This document shows positions 15,629 through 25,100 of a stretch of 64,000 bases of DNA, piece after piece. Position numbers and translations under genes: made by a program. The stretch comes from Mycolicibacterium holsaticum DSM 44478 = JCM 12374 (GTDB lineage: Bacteria > Actinomycetota > Actinomycetes > Mycobacteriales > Mycobacteriaceae), in NCBI RefSeq assembly GCF_019645835.1, contig NZ_CP080998.1:4092001-4156000 (forward strand), written 5' to 3'. The notes under the pieces are model-generated. The model was given only the letters and a program-made list of their open reading frames with translations. It had not been told where the DNA came from and did no database searches. Position 1 is the first letter of the stretch, and each line of letters begins with the position of its first letter.

Positions 15629-16309
15629 TCAGGATTCGACGCGATTATGCGCGGTCAGCAGCAGCCTGTCGTAGTTGGACCGGGGCGGTAGGACTTCGTC
15701 ATAGTGCAACTCCAGGAAGTCCCGTACGATTTGCTGGGCCAGCGTTCTGAGCTTGGTGTTGGTCTCCTGCGAACGCCACTTGAGCAGTTCGAACGCCGAT
15801 TCGGCGCTGATCCGGTAGACCAGCATCAACATGCCCTTGGCCTGCTCGATCACCCCGCGCGCCTCGGCGATCTCCGCGACCGCCGCAGTGACCATCCTGT
15901 TCTGCCGCTCGGTCATCGCCGGCGTGACGTCCACGTAGAACCCGTGGGTGCCGACCACGGCGCCGGCATCGTCGAAGATCTGGTCTCCGACCACAACGAC
16001 GTGATGGGTCTGGCCGCGGGTGTCGATGATCCGATGGCGGGTGGAGAAGGCGCCCGCGGTCCGCTTGATCTCCTCGAGCGTCGCGGCGACCTGACCGTAA
16101 TCGTCTGGATGCTTGTGCGACAACACGAGATCGGTGGTCGGCTCGACGGTGTCGGGGTCGTATCCGTGCATCCGTTGCACCTGCGGTGACCATTCCCAGC
16201 GCTCGTCGGCGAAATAGAAGCGGAACCAACCGACCCGTTGGGGGTCCCCGCCCGCGAGGGCGTGCTCGACGGAGGTTTGCCCGTCTAACTCGACCGACTC
16301 ATCAGCCAT
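15629..16309 (-). CDS. PAS-ANTAR regulator
   Basis: A 226-residue protein. The N-terminal PAS domain (about residues 30-130) includes GWFRFYFADERWEWSPQVQ and SHKHPDDYGQVAATLEEI. The C-terminal ANTAR domain (about residues 140-205) includes GVIEQAKGMLMLVYRISAES and KLRTLAQQIVRDFLE. ANTAR domains bind paired RNA hairpins and prevent transcription termination. The PAS domain probably senses redox, light or a ligand. The ATG at 16309 was chosen over one 15 codons upstream because the divergent gene region begins there. It adjoins the SigF-like block. Confidence 0.88.
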   Translation of the reverse strand: MADESVELDGQTSVEHALAGGDPQRVGWFRFYFADERWEWSPQVQRMHGYDPDTVEPTTDLVLSHKHPDDYGQVAATLEEIKRTAGAFSTRHRIIDTRGQTHHVVVVGDQIFDDAGAVVGTHGFYVDVTPAMTERQNRMVTAAVAEIAEARGVIEQAKGMLMLVYRISAESAFELLKWRSQETNTKLRTLAQQIVRDFLELHYDEVLPPRSNYDRLLLTAHNRVES

Positions 16310-16412
16310 GCCTGGAAGATTAACCCTGCTTCGGCGAGCAGACATTGCGGCCACGCAACACTTCGCAATGTGGACAACCGGGGACGTCGGTGCGCACGCC
16401 TACGATGCGGCT

Positions 16413-16967
16413 GTGCGGTTCAAGGTGTACCTGCTCATCGGCGTCGCCTCGGGCGCCGCCGCGTACCTGCTCGGCCTCGACGTCGGCTGGAGCATTGCCG
16501 TCGGTGTGGCCGCACCGCTTGTTCTGGCCGCGGCGCCGTCGTTCCTCGCGGGCACGTTCACGGGGCTGCGGTCCGCCGCAGATCCGGCGGAGGCCATGTC
16601 CGGCACCGAGTTCGAAGACCACGTCGCGCGGATCGCCCGCTCCTGCGGGCTGCCGGTGATCATGACGTCACTGACCGGCGACTGGGGCGTCGACATCATC
16701 GTCGGGAAGCGGCCCAACCGGTTGGCCATCCAGTGCAAGCGCCAGTCACGGCCCGTCGGCACCGCCGCGGTGCAGGAGGTGGTGGCGGGCGCACCGATGC
16801 AGGACTGCGCCAAGACCATGGTGGTCACCAACAACGAGTTCACCCCTGCGGCACGCAAACTCGCGGCGTTGCACGGGTGTGAGCTGATCGGCGGTGCAGA
16901 GCTACGCCGGTTGCCCGCGGAGATACGCCGGCTCACGGCGCCCGCAGCGCCGACGGAGATCAGCTGA
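16413..16967 (+). CDS. membrane-anchored Mrr-like restriction endonuclease domain protein
   Basis: A 184-residue protein from a GTG start (VRFKVYLLIGV); an ATG at 16368 is an alternative. Two hydrophobic spans lie in the first 55 residues. The C-terminal domain has the PD-(D/E)xK arrangement of Mrr_cat nucleases: GTEFEDHVARI, then GDWGVDIIV with the catalytic aspartate, then AIQCKRQ with the Q-x-K motif. Such proteins cleave or bind modified DNA; membrane anchoring suggests a surveillance role, by inference. It converges on lat and overlaps it by 8 bases. Confidence 0.75.
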   Translation: MRFKVYLLIGVASGAAAYLLGLDVGWSIAVGVAAPLVLAAAPSFLAGTFTGLRSAADPAEAMSGTEFEDHVARIARSCGLPVIMTSLTGDWGVDIIVGKRPNRLAIQCKRQSRPVGTAAVQEVVAGAPMQDCAKTMVVTNNEFTPAARKLAALHGCELIGGAELRRLPAEIRRLTAPAAPTEIS

Positions 16968-18273
16968 GGGCATCGCGCACGGCGTGGATCGCGGCGTCGA
17001 TCTCATCGCACGTGACCGTCAGCGCCGGACGGAACCGCACCCCGTCGGGCCCGGTCGCCAATACGATCACCCGGCGTTCCCACAGCCCACGCAGCAGGGC
17101 ATCGCGCTGCGCTGCGGACGGCAGGCTGAACGCGCACATCAGACCGCGCCCGCGCACGTCGAGCACCACGCCGGAAAACTCCTCGGCCAGGTCCTTCAGC
17201 CGATCCAGCAGGTACCCGCCGGTATGGGCCGCCCGCGTGATCAACTGGTCGGCTTCGATGATTTCCAGGACGCGCCGTGCCCGGACCATGTCGACGAGGT
17301 TGCCGCCCCAGGTGGAGTTGAGCCGCGAGCTCACCACGAAGACGTTGTCGGCCACCTCGTCGACCCGCCGACCCGCCATGATCCCGCACACCTGGGTCTT
17401 CTTGCCGAACGCCACGATGTCGGGCGTCACGCCCAGTTGCTGGTAGGCCCAAGCGGTTCCGGTGAGGCCGCACCCGGTCTGCACTTCGTCGAAGATCAAC
17501 AAGGCGTCGAACTCGTCGCACAGTTTGCGCATCGCCGTGAAGAACTGCGGCCGCATATGCCGGTCGCCACCTTCACCCTGGATCGGCTCGGCGATGAAGC
17601 AGGCGATGTCGTGCGGGTTGGCTTCGAATGCCGCCCGGGCTTGGGCGAGCGAATGTGCTTCCACCGCAGCCATGTCGGCGTCCCGGCGCAGGACGGGGGC
17701 GTCGATGCGTGGCCAGTCGAACTTGGGGAATCGGGCGACCTTGTTCGGGTCGGTGTTGGTCAGCGAGAGCGTGTACCCGCTGCGGCCGTGGAACGCGCCG
17801 GTCAGATGTAACACCTTGGCGCCCAAGCTGGCATCGATACCGCGGGCTTCGTTGCGCCTGCTCTTCCAGTCGAACGCCACCTTCAGCGCGTTCTCGACGG
17901 CCAGCGCGCCGCCGTCGATGAAGAACAGGTGCGGCAGCGCGGGGTCGCCGAGCACCCGGACGAAGGTGTCGACGAACCGCGCCATCGGCACGGTGTAGAC
18001 GTCGGAGTTGCTGGGTTTGTTCACCGCGGCCTGTATCAGCTCGGCGCGGATCTGCACGTCGGTCAGGGCGGGGTGGTTCATGCCGAGCGCCGAGGATGCG
18101 AAGAACGTGAACATGTCGAGGTAGCGCGCGCCGGTGCGGGCGTCGACCAGACAGGAACCCGCTGAACGTTCGAGGTCGAGCACGAGGTCGAAACCGTCGG
18201 TCAGCATGCTGCGCGCCAACACTTGGTGCACATCGCGCGGTGCGACGTCGCGTGGCGTCAAGACAGCGGTCAT
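16960..18273 (-). CDS. lat: L-lysine 6-aminotransferase
   Basis: A 437-residue class III PLP aminotransferase that moves the epsilon amino group of lysine to 2-oxoglutarate, giving alpha-aminoadipate semialdehyde (piperideine-6-carboxylate). The PLP lysine is in DIVAFGKKTQVCGI, preceded by DALLIFDEVQTGCGLTG, and HLTGAFHGRSGYTLSLTNTD is typical. lrpA is upstream in the same direction, and pcd, which takes the next step, is read the other way beyond lrpA. In M. tuberculosis lat is strongly induced in starvation under LrpA control. Confidence 0.95.
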   Translation of the reverse strand: MTAVLTPRDVAPRDVHQVLARSMLTDGFDLVLDLERSAGSCLVDARTGARYLDMFTFFASSALGMNHPALTDVQIRAELIQAAVNKPSNSDVYTVPMARFVDTFVRVLGDPALPHLFFIDGGALAVENALKVAFDWKSRRNEARGIDASLGAKVLHLTGAFHGRSGYTLSLTNTDPNKVARFPKFDWPRIDAPVLRRDADMAAVEAHSLAQARAAFEANPHDIACFIAEPIQGEGGDRHMRPQFFTAMRKLCDEFDALLIFDEVQTGCGLTGTAWAYQQLGVTPDIVAFGKKTQVCGIMAGRRVDEVADNVFVVSSRLNSTWGGNLVDMVRARRVLEIIEADQLITRAAHTGGYLLDRLKDLAEEFSGVVLDVRGRGLMCAFSLPSAAQRDALLRGLWERRVIVLATGPDGVRFRPALTVTCDEIDAAIHAVRDALS

Positions 18274-18286
18274 GCCCTGATCTTAA

Positions 18287-18327
18287 CGTATATTTTATGT
18301 CTATGATGACTTCACACCGTATATTTT
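18287..18327. promoter_or_regulatory. paired AT-rich direct repeats upstream of lat, probable Lrp sites
   Basis: CGTATATTTT occurs at 18287-18296 and again at 18318-18327. The repeats are 31 bases apart, about three helical turns, in an otherwise GC-rich region directly before lat and after lrpA. Spacing on one face of the helix fits binding by an Lrp/AsnC multimer. Confidence 0.6.
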
Positions 18328-18347
18328 CCTGTCACGCAGGGGGGCGA

Positions 18348-18827
18348 CTACGGGACGTGCTGGCGTCCGTCGTAGAACGTCTGCAGGATGACCGTGCTTC
18401 GGGTGCGCACGTTGGCCGTGGTGCGGATCTGTTGAAGCAGGTCTTCGAGCGCGCGCGCCGAGTCGACGCGCACCAGCAGCACGTAACTCTCCTCGCCGGC
18501 CACCGAGTGGCAGGCCTCGATCGCCGGTATGTGTTCGAGCCGCGCGGGCGCATCATCGGGTTGGGACGGATCGAGAGGGGTGATGGCGACGAACGCCGAC
18601 AGCTGGTGTCCGACCGCTTCGGGGTCGAGCCGGGCCTGGTATCCGGTGATGACGCCCCGCGCCTCCAGCCGTCGCACCCGCGCCTGTACGGCAGACACCG
18701 ACAGGCCCGCGGTGGCGGCCAGATGGGCCAGCGTCGCGCGACCGTCGGCGACCAACTCGCGGACCAGAACCCGGTCGATGTCGTCGAGCGGGACCGGCGC
18801 GCGCGGGTGTTCGTCGGGTTCACCCAT
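18348..18827 (-). CDS. lrpA: Lrp/AsnC family regulator of lysine catabolism
   Basis: A 159-residue regulator. The N-terminal winged helix-turn-helix contains LDDIDRVLVRELVADGRATL and LSVSAVQARVRRLEARGVI. The C-terminal RAM ligand-binding domain includes GHQLSAFVAITPLD and SYVLLVRVDSARALEDLLQQ. It sits between lat and pcd, as LrpA does in M. tuberculosis, where the protein responds to starvation and lysine. The divergent spacing to pcd is 71 bases. The M. tuberculosis gene Rv3292, between lrpA and pcd, is absent here. Confidence 0.9.
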   Translation of the reverse strand: MGEPDEHPRAPVPLDDIDRVLVRELVADGRATLAHLAATAGLSVSAVQARVRRLEARGVITGYQARLDPEAVGHQLSAFVAITPLDPSQPDDAPARLEHIPAIEACHSVAGEESYVLLVRVDSARALEDLLQQIRTTANVRTRSTVILQTFYDGRQHVP

Positions 18828-18898
18828 GGCGGCACTGTATCGGAGGCCGTGCCCGCGATCTGCACACCGTTCCCACGAAACCAACTGAAGGCGGCGAC

Positions 18899-20440
18899 AT
18901 GACCAACACCCGAACCGCTGCGCTTCCCACCGGCGCGCAGCTGAGCGCAAAGGTGCGTGACGCGCTGGCCACCATCGGCGCAGCCGTCGAACTCGGCGCG
19001 CCGGGCGCGCACGGTCTGCCCGCGAGCACACCGATCACCGGCGACGTGCTGTTCAGCATCCCGGAGACGACGCCGCAACAAGCCGATGCCGCCATTGCGC
19101 AAGCGGCACAGGCGTTTACGGTGTGGCGCAGCACGCCCGCCCCGGTGCGCGGCGCGCTGGTGGCCCGGCTCGGCGAACTGCTCGTCGAGCACAAGGACGA
19201 TCTGGCGACGCTGGTCACCGTGGAGGCCGGAAAGATCACGTCCGAGGCGCTCGGCGAGGTGCAGGAGATGATCGACATCTGCCAGTTCGCCGTCGGCCAG
19301 TCACGGCAGCTGTACGGCAAGACCATCGCCTCGGAGCGGCCCGGGCACCGGCTGATGGAGACCTGGCATCCGCTCGGGGTGGTCGGCGTCATCACGGCGT
19401 TCAACTTTCCCGTGGCGGTGTGGTCGTGGAACGCCGCGATCGCGCTGGTGTGCGGTGACACCGTGGTGTGGAAACCCTCCGAGCTGACCCCGCTGACCGC
19501 GGTTGCCTGCCAGGCGCTGCTGGAGCGGGCCGCCGCCGACGTGGGCGCCCCGCCGGAGGTCAGCCGGCTCGTCCTGGGCGGTCGTGAGGTCGGCGCGCGC
19601 CTCGTCGACGACCCGCGGGTGGCGCTGTTGTCGGCCACCGGTTCGGTGCGGATGGGCCGACAGGTGGGGCCGCGGGTGGCGCAGCGGTTCGGCAAGGCGC
19701 TGCTGGAACTCGGCGGAAACAACGCCGCGATCGTGACGCCGTCGGCCGACCTCGAGCTCGCGGTACGCGCGATCGTGTTCTCGGCCGCGGGCACCGCCGG
19801 TCAGCGGTGCACCACGCTCCGGCGGCTGATCGTGCACTCGTCGATCGCCGACGTGGCGGTGGCGCGGATTTTGTCCGCCTACCCGCAATTGCCGATCGGT
19901 GATCCGGCCGCCGACGGCACGCTGGTCGGCCCGCTGATCCACGAGACCGCCTACCGCGACATGGTTCGCGCCCTGGAGCAGGCGCGCCGTGACGGCGGTG
20001 AGGTGTTCGGCGGTCAGCGCCACGACTTCGGCGAGAACGCCTACTACGTCGCGCCCGCGCTGGTGCGGATGTCCGCGCAGACCGAGCTGGTGCACACCGA
20101 GACCTTCGCGCCGATCCTCTACGTGCTCACCTACGACGAATTCGACGACGCCGTAGCGTTGAACAATGCTGTGCCCCACGGTCTTTCGTCGGCGATCTTC
20201 ACCCGCGACATCCAGGAGGCCGAGCGGTTCCTGGCCGCCGACGGTTCGGACTGCGGCATCGCCAACGTCAACATCGGCACCTCGGGCGCGGAGATCGGCG
20301 GCGCTTTCGGCGGTGAAAAGCACACGGGCGGCGGCAGGGAGTCCGGCTCGGACGCCTGGAAGGCGTACGTGCGCAGGGCGACCAACACGATCAACTACTC
20401 GAGCGACCTACCGCTGGCCCAGGGCGTGCACTTCGGCTGA
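18899..20440 (+). CDS. pcd: piperideine-6-carboxylate / aminoadipate semialdehyde dehydrogenase
   Basis: A 513-residue aldehyde dehydrogenase (ALDH7-type) that oxidises the semialdehyde made by Lat to L-alpha-aminoadipate using NAD. The catalytic cysteine is in AGTAGQRCTTLRRLIVH and the general base glutamate in LLELGGNNAAI. GVVGVITAFNFPVAVWSWN and VVWKPSELTPLTA form the cofactor site. It starts 71 bases from lrpA on the opposite strand, giving a compact lysine-degradation locus. Confidence 0.93.
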   Translation: MTNTRTAALPTGAQLSAKVRDALATIGAAVELGAPGAHGLPASTPITGDVLFSIPETTPQQADAAIAQAAQAFTVWRSTPAPVRGALVARLGELLVEHKDDLATLVTVEAGKITSEALGEVQEMIDICQFAVGQSRQLYGKTIASERPGHRLMETWHPLGVVGVITAFNFPVAVWSWNAAIALVCGDTVVWKPSELTPLTAVACQALLERAAADVGAPPEVSRLVLGGREVGARLVDDPRVALLSATGSVRMGRQVGPRVAQRFGKALLELGGNNAAIVTPSADLELAVRAIVFSAAGTAGQRCTTLRRLIVHSSIADVAVARILSAYPQLPIGDPAADGTLVGPLIHETAYRDMVRALEQARRDGGEVFGGQRHDFGENAYYVAPALVRMSAQTELVHTETFAPILYVLTYDEFDDAVALNNAVPHGLSSAIFTRDIQEAERFLAADGSDCGIANVNIGTSGAEIGGAFGGEKHTGGGRESGSDAWKAYVRRATNTINYSSDLPLAQGVHFG

Positions 20441-20443
20441 CCG

Positions 20444-21282
20444 CTACAGGATGGGCCGCCCGCCGGTCACCGCGATGCGCGCGCCCGTCACGTAACTGGC
20501 CTCGTCGGAGGCCAGCATCACATAGACCGGTGCCAGTTCGACCGGTTGCCCGGCCCGGCCCAGCGGGGTGTTCTCCCCGAACTGCTCGACCTTCTCCGGC
20601 GGCATCGTCGATGGGATCAGCGGCGTCCAGATGGGACCGGGAGCGACACTGTTGGCGCGGATTCCCTTCTCCCCCAACATCTCCGCTAGGCTGGCCGAGA
20701 AGTTCGCGATCGCGGCCTTGGTCGCCGCATACGGCGCGAGCTCGGGTTGGGCATATCGGAGTTCACCGAGGAACTGCCGATGATCGACGCCCCGGCGCCC
20801 ATGTGCGGCAGCGCCGCCTTGACGAGGTAGAAGTAGGCGCCGACGTTGAGCCGGAACGTGTAGTCCCATTCCTCGTCGCTGATCTCCTCGAGGGTGTCGT
20901 GGGTCATCTGGTAGGCGGCGTTGTTGACGAGCACATCGATGCCGCCGAACTCCTGCACCGCCCTGTCGACCACCGCGCGGCATTGGGCCGGGTCGGAGAG
21001 GTCACCGGACATCAACACACACTTGCGCCCGGCCTCGCGCACATAGCGCTCGACGTCCTTGGCGTCCTGGTCCTCGTCGAGGTAGGCGATCAGCACGTCG
21101 GCGCCTTCGCGGGCGTAGGCGATCGCGACCGCACGACCGATCCCGCTGTCGCCGCCGGTGATGATCGCGCGCTTACCTTCGAGCCGACCCGAACCGCGGT
21201 AGCTGGTTTCGCCGCAATCCGGCACCGGATCCATCCGCGCCTGCACACCCGGTGGTGACTGTTGTTGTTCCGGAAAGCCCAC
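20444..21282 (-). pseudogene. short-chain dehydrogenase (DHH/GS39-type) with a single-base frameshift
   Basis: From a GTG at 21282 with an upstream GGAGGAGG, translation gives GFPEQQQSPPGVQARMDPVP and an SDR dinucleotide motif, AIITGGDSGIGRAVAIAYA, then [13 protein letters not shown]. The frame is good to SVNSDMPNP near 20746. The active-site segment [20 protein letters not shown] and the C-terminus ([18 protein letters not shown]) follow in another frame. One missing base in the GGG at 20744-20746 accounts for this. The gene would otherwise encode about 279 residues of an NAD(P)-dependent oxidoreductase similar to general-stress SDRs. True mutation or sequencing error cannot be told apart here. 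Confidence 0.8.
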
Positions 21283-21407
21283 TGCCGTTCGCCCTCCTCC
21301 GTAGTATTTGGCGAGCCGACAGTCGGAGTACCCGCGCCGGGCGCGACGAACCGGATGGCCACGATCGGTGCGATGCCTGTTGTACATGTGCCAATTACCA
21401 TGGCGGT

Positions 21408-22049
21408 ATGTCTGAACCCCGGCGGCGGCTGTCCCCCGACGACCGACGCAACGAATTGCTGGCCCTTGGTGCCGAGGTGTTCGGGCAGCGGCCCTATGAC
21501 GAGGTCCGCATCGACGAGATCGCCGAACGTGCAGGGGTGTCCCGCGCCCTGATGTATCACTACTTTCCCGACAAGCGGACGTTCTTTTCCGCGGTGGTAC
21601 GCGTCGAGGTCGACCGGCTCTTCGAGGCCACCAACACCCCGGCCAGGCCCGGCCAGAGCCTGTTCGACCAGCTGCGCGAGGCGGTGCTGGCCTATCTGCG
21701 CTACGACGAGCAGCACCCGCACGGGGCGTGGGCGGCCTACGTCGGGATGGGCCCCCACGACCCCGAACTGCGCGGCATCGCAGAAGACGACGACGAACGC
21801 CAGGCCGACCGGATCCTCGCGCGCATCCACGCCGCGACCGGCGTCGAACTGGACTCCAAGGTCGAGCGCGACATCCGCATCCGGGTCTACAGCTGGTTGG
21901 CGTTCACCCTCGAGATGTGTCGTCAGCGCGTACTGGAACCGTCGATCGACGTCGACCAGGTCGCCGAGGCCTGCGCGCACGCCCTGTTCGACGCGATCCG
22001 GCGGGTGCCCGGCATCCCCGCATCCCTGCACGACGCGATTTCGGTGTAG
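21408..22049 (+). CDS. TetR family transcriptional regulator (Rv3295-like)
   Basis: A 213-residue regulator. The N-terminal helix-turn-helix region contains DDRRNELLALGAEVFGQRPY and IAERAGVSRALMYHYFPDKR, standard for TetR. The ligand domain is helical with no recognisable ligand signature. It lies divergent from the SDR gene with a 125-base gap and directly before lhr, the same position as Rv3295 in M. tuberculosis. Its targets are probably itself and the divergent SDR. Its stop codon falls inside a 49-base palindromic repeat. Confidence 0.88.
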   Translation: MSEPRRRLSPDDRRNELLALGAEVFGQRPYDEVRIDEIAERAGVSRALMYHYFPDKRTFFSAVVRVEVDRLFEATNTPARPGQSLFDQLREAVLAYLRYDEQHPHGAWAAYVGMGPHDPELRGIAEDDDERQADRILARIHAATGVELDSKVERDIRIRVYSWLAFTLEMCRQRVLEPSIDVDQVAEACAHALFDAIRRVPGIPASLHDAISV

Positions 22050-22085
22050 TTGGTCACCCTCACCGTGACGTACGACACCGAAATC
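22037..22085. repeat. 49-base intergenic palindromic element, copy 1
   Basis: GATTTCGGTGT at the left end is repeated perfectly inverted at the right end, with partial pairing inside (GGTCAC/GTGACG). Including two flanking bases each side the stem is 13 bases. The TetR stop codon TAG lies at 22047-22049, inside the element. A second copy of the same length is at 56699-56747. Confidence 0.85.
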
Positions 22086-22120
22086 GCAGAAATGTCGGAC
22101 CTCGTTGGCACGATGGCCAG

Positions 22121-25100
22121 ATGAGCTCCACCGCGCTGTCCCGGTTCAGCGAGCTGACCAGGCAGTGGTTCGCGGGCACGTTCGCCGAGCCGACACCCGC
22201 GCAGGCCCAGGCCTGGGCGGCGATCGCCGACGGCGACAACACCCTGGTCATCGCGCCGACCGGGTCGGGTAAGACGCTCGCGGCGTTCCTGTGGGCCATC
22301 GACCGGTTGGCGGTATCCCAACCGCGCCGGCCCGGAGCGGGCACGCGGGTGCTGTACGTATCCCCGCTCAAGGCGCTGGCCGTCGACGTCGAGCGCAACC
22401 TGCGCACCCCGCTGACCGGCATCGGCCGGATCGCCGAACGGCGCGGGGCGTCCGCACCCGACATCACCGTCGGCGTGCGCTCCGGGGACACCCCGCCCAA
22501 ACAACGCCGTGAGCTGATCGTGCACCCGCCCGACATCCTGATCACGACGCCGGAATCGCTGTTCCTGATGCTGACGTCGTCAGCCCGCGAAACGCTTGCC
22601 GAGGTGCAGACCGTGATCGTCGACGAGGTGCACGCCGTCGCGGCCACCAAACGCGGTGCGCACCTGGCGCTGTCGCTGGAACGGCTCGATCAGCTCACCG
22701 ACAAGCCCGCGCAACGCATCGGGCTGTCCGCGACCGTGCGCCCGCCCGAGGAGGTCGCGCGGTTCTTGTCCGGCCAGCGGCGCACGACGATCGTCGCGCC
22801 GGCCGCGGCCAAGACGTTCGACCTTTCGGTGCAGGTGCCGGTGCCCGATATGGCCAACCTCGAGAACAACACCATCTGGCCCGACGTCGAACACCGCATC
22901 GTCGACCTGATCGAGGCGCACAACAGCTCGATCGTGTTCGCCAACTCGCGCCGCCTGGCCGAGCGGCTGACCTCGCGGCTCAACGAGATCTCCGCCGAAC
23001 GCTCTGAGCCCACCGCTCGTGAGGGCAGCGACGCGGTGCCCGACGCGCACAATCGCCACGTCGGCGGCGGCGCGCCCGCCCAGTTGATGGGCAGCGGCAC
23101 CTCGTACGGCGCTCCGACGCTGCTGGCCCGCGCCCATCACGGGTCGGTCAGCAAGGAGCAACGCGCTCAGGTCGAGGACGACCTCAAGAGCGGCCGGCTC
23201 AAGGCCGTGGTGGCCACCTCCAGCCTGGAGTTGGGCATCGACATGGGCGCAGTCGATCTGGTGATCCAGGTCGAGGCGCCGCCGTCGGTGGCCAGCGGCC
23301 TTCAGCGCATCGGGCGCGCCGGCCACCAGGTCGGTGAGATCTCGCAGGGCGTGCTGTTTCCCAAGCACCGAACGGATCTGATCGGCTGCGCGGTCACGGT
23401 CAAGCGCATGCTGGCCGGTGAGATCGAGAGCATGCGGGTGCCGACGAACCCGCTGGACGTGCTGGCACAGCACACGGTGGCCGCATGCGCGCTCGAACCG
23501 CTGGACGCCGATGGGTGGTTCGACACGGTGCGGCGCAGCGCCCCGTTCGCGACGTTGCCGCGCAGCGCTTTCGAGGCAACGCTGGACCTGCTGTCGGGAA
23601 AGTACCCGTCGACGGAGTTCGCCGAGTTGCGCCCGCGGCTGGTCTACGACCGCGACACCGGCACGCTCACCGCCCGCCCCGGTGCGCAGCGGCTCGCGGT
23701 GACGTCGGGCGGCGCCATCCCCGACCGCGGCCTGTTCACCGTCTACCTAGCCACCGATTCGGAGAAGCCCTCGCGCGTCGGCGAACTCGACGAGGAGATG
23801 GTCTACGAATCCCGCCCCGGCGACGTCATCTCGCTGGGCGCGACCAGTTGGCGGATCACCGAGATCACCCACGACCGGGTGTTGGTGATCCCCGCGCCCG
23901 GACAGCCGGCCCGGCTTCCGTTCTGGCGCGGCGACGGGGTGGGCAGGCCCGCCGAACTCGGCGCCGCGGTCGGCCAGTTCACCGGCGAGTTGGCCCAGCT
24001 GGGCCGCGGCGAGTTCGATACCCGCTGCCGCACAATGGGTTTCGACGAGTACGCGGTCGACAACCTGTGGCGGCTTCTCGACGACCAACGTCAAGCGACC
24101 GGCGTGGTGCCCTCCGATACGACACTGGTCGTCGAGCGGTTCCGCGATGAGCTCGGCGACTGGCGGGTGATCCTGCACTCCCCCTACGGGCTTCGGGTGC
24201 ACGGGCCGCTGGCGTTGGCGGTCTCGCGTCGGCTGCGCGAGCGCTACGGCATCGAGGAGAAGCCGACGGCCTCCGACGACGGCATCATCGTGCGGCTGCC
24301 CGACACCGACGAGGCCGCCCCCGGCGCGGACCTGTTCGTGTTCGACGCCGACGAGATCGAGCCCATCGTCACCGCTGAGGTGGGCGGCTCGGCGCTGTTC
24401 GCGTCGCGGTTCCGCGAATGTGCCGCCCGCGCATTGCTTTTGCCCCGCCGCCATCCGGGAAAGCGCTCGCCGCTGTGGCATCAGCGCCAGCGCGCCGCGC
24501 AGTTGCTCGACGTCGCCCACAAGTACCCGGATTTCCCGATCGTGCTGGAGGCGGTGCGCGAATGCCTGCAGGACGTATACGACGTGCCGGCACTGACCGA
24601 GCTGATGCACCGGGTGGTGCAGCGCCGGCTGCGGGTCCTCGAAGTCGAGACCGCCACGCCGTCGCCGTTCGCGGCGTCGCTGTTGTTCGGCTACGTCGGG
24701 GCGTTCATGTACGAAGGCGACAGCCCGCTGGCCGAGCGACGCGCGGCGGCGCTGTCACTGGACAGCGTCTTGCTGGCCGAACTGCTGGGCCGGGTGGAGC
24801 TGCGCGAACTGCTCGATCCGCAGGTCATCGCGACCACGACGCGCCAACTGCAGCATCTGGCCGAGGACCGGCTGGCCCGCGACGCCGAGGCGGTCGCCGA
24901 CCTGCTGCGCCTGCTCGGCCCGCTGACCGAACATGAGGTCGCCGAGCGCGCGACGACGGCCGACGTGGCAGGCTGGCTCGACGGGCTGCGCGCCGCCAAG
25001 CGCGCGCTGACGGTGACGTTCGCCGACGAAACCTGGTGGGTGGCCGTCGAAGACATCGGGCTGCTGCGCGACGGTGTCGGGGTGGCGGTGCCGGTGGGGG

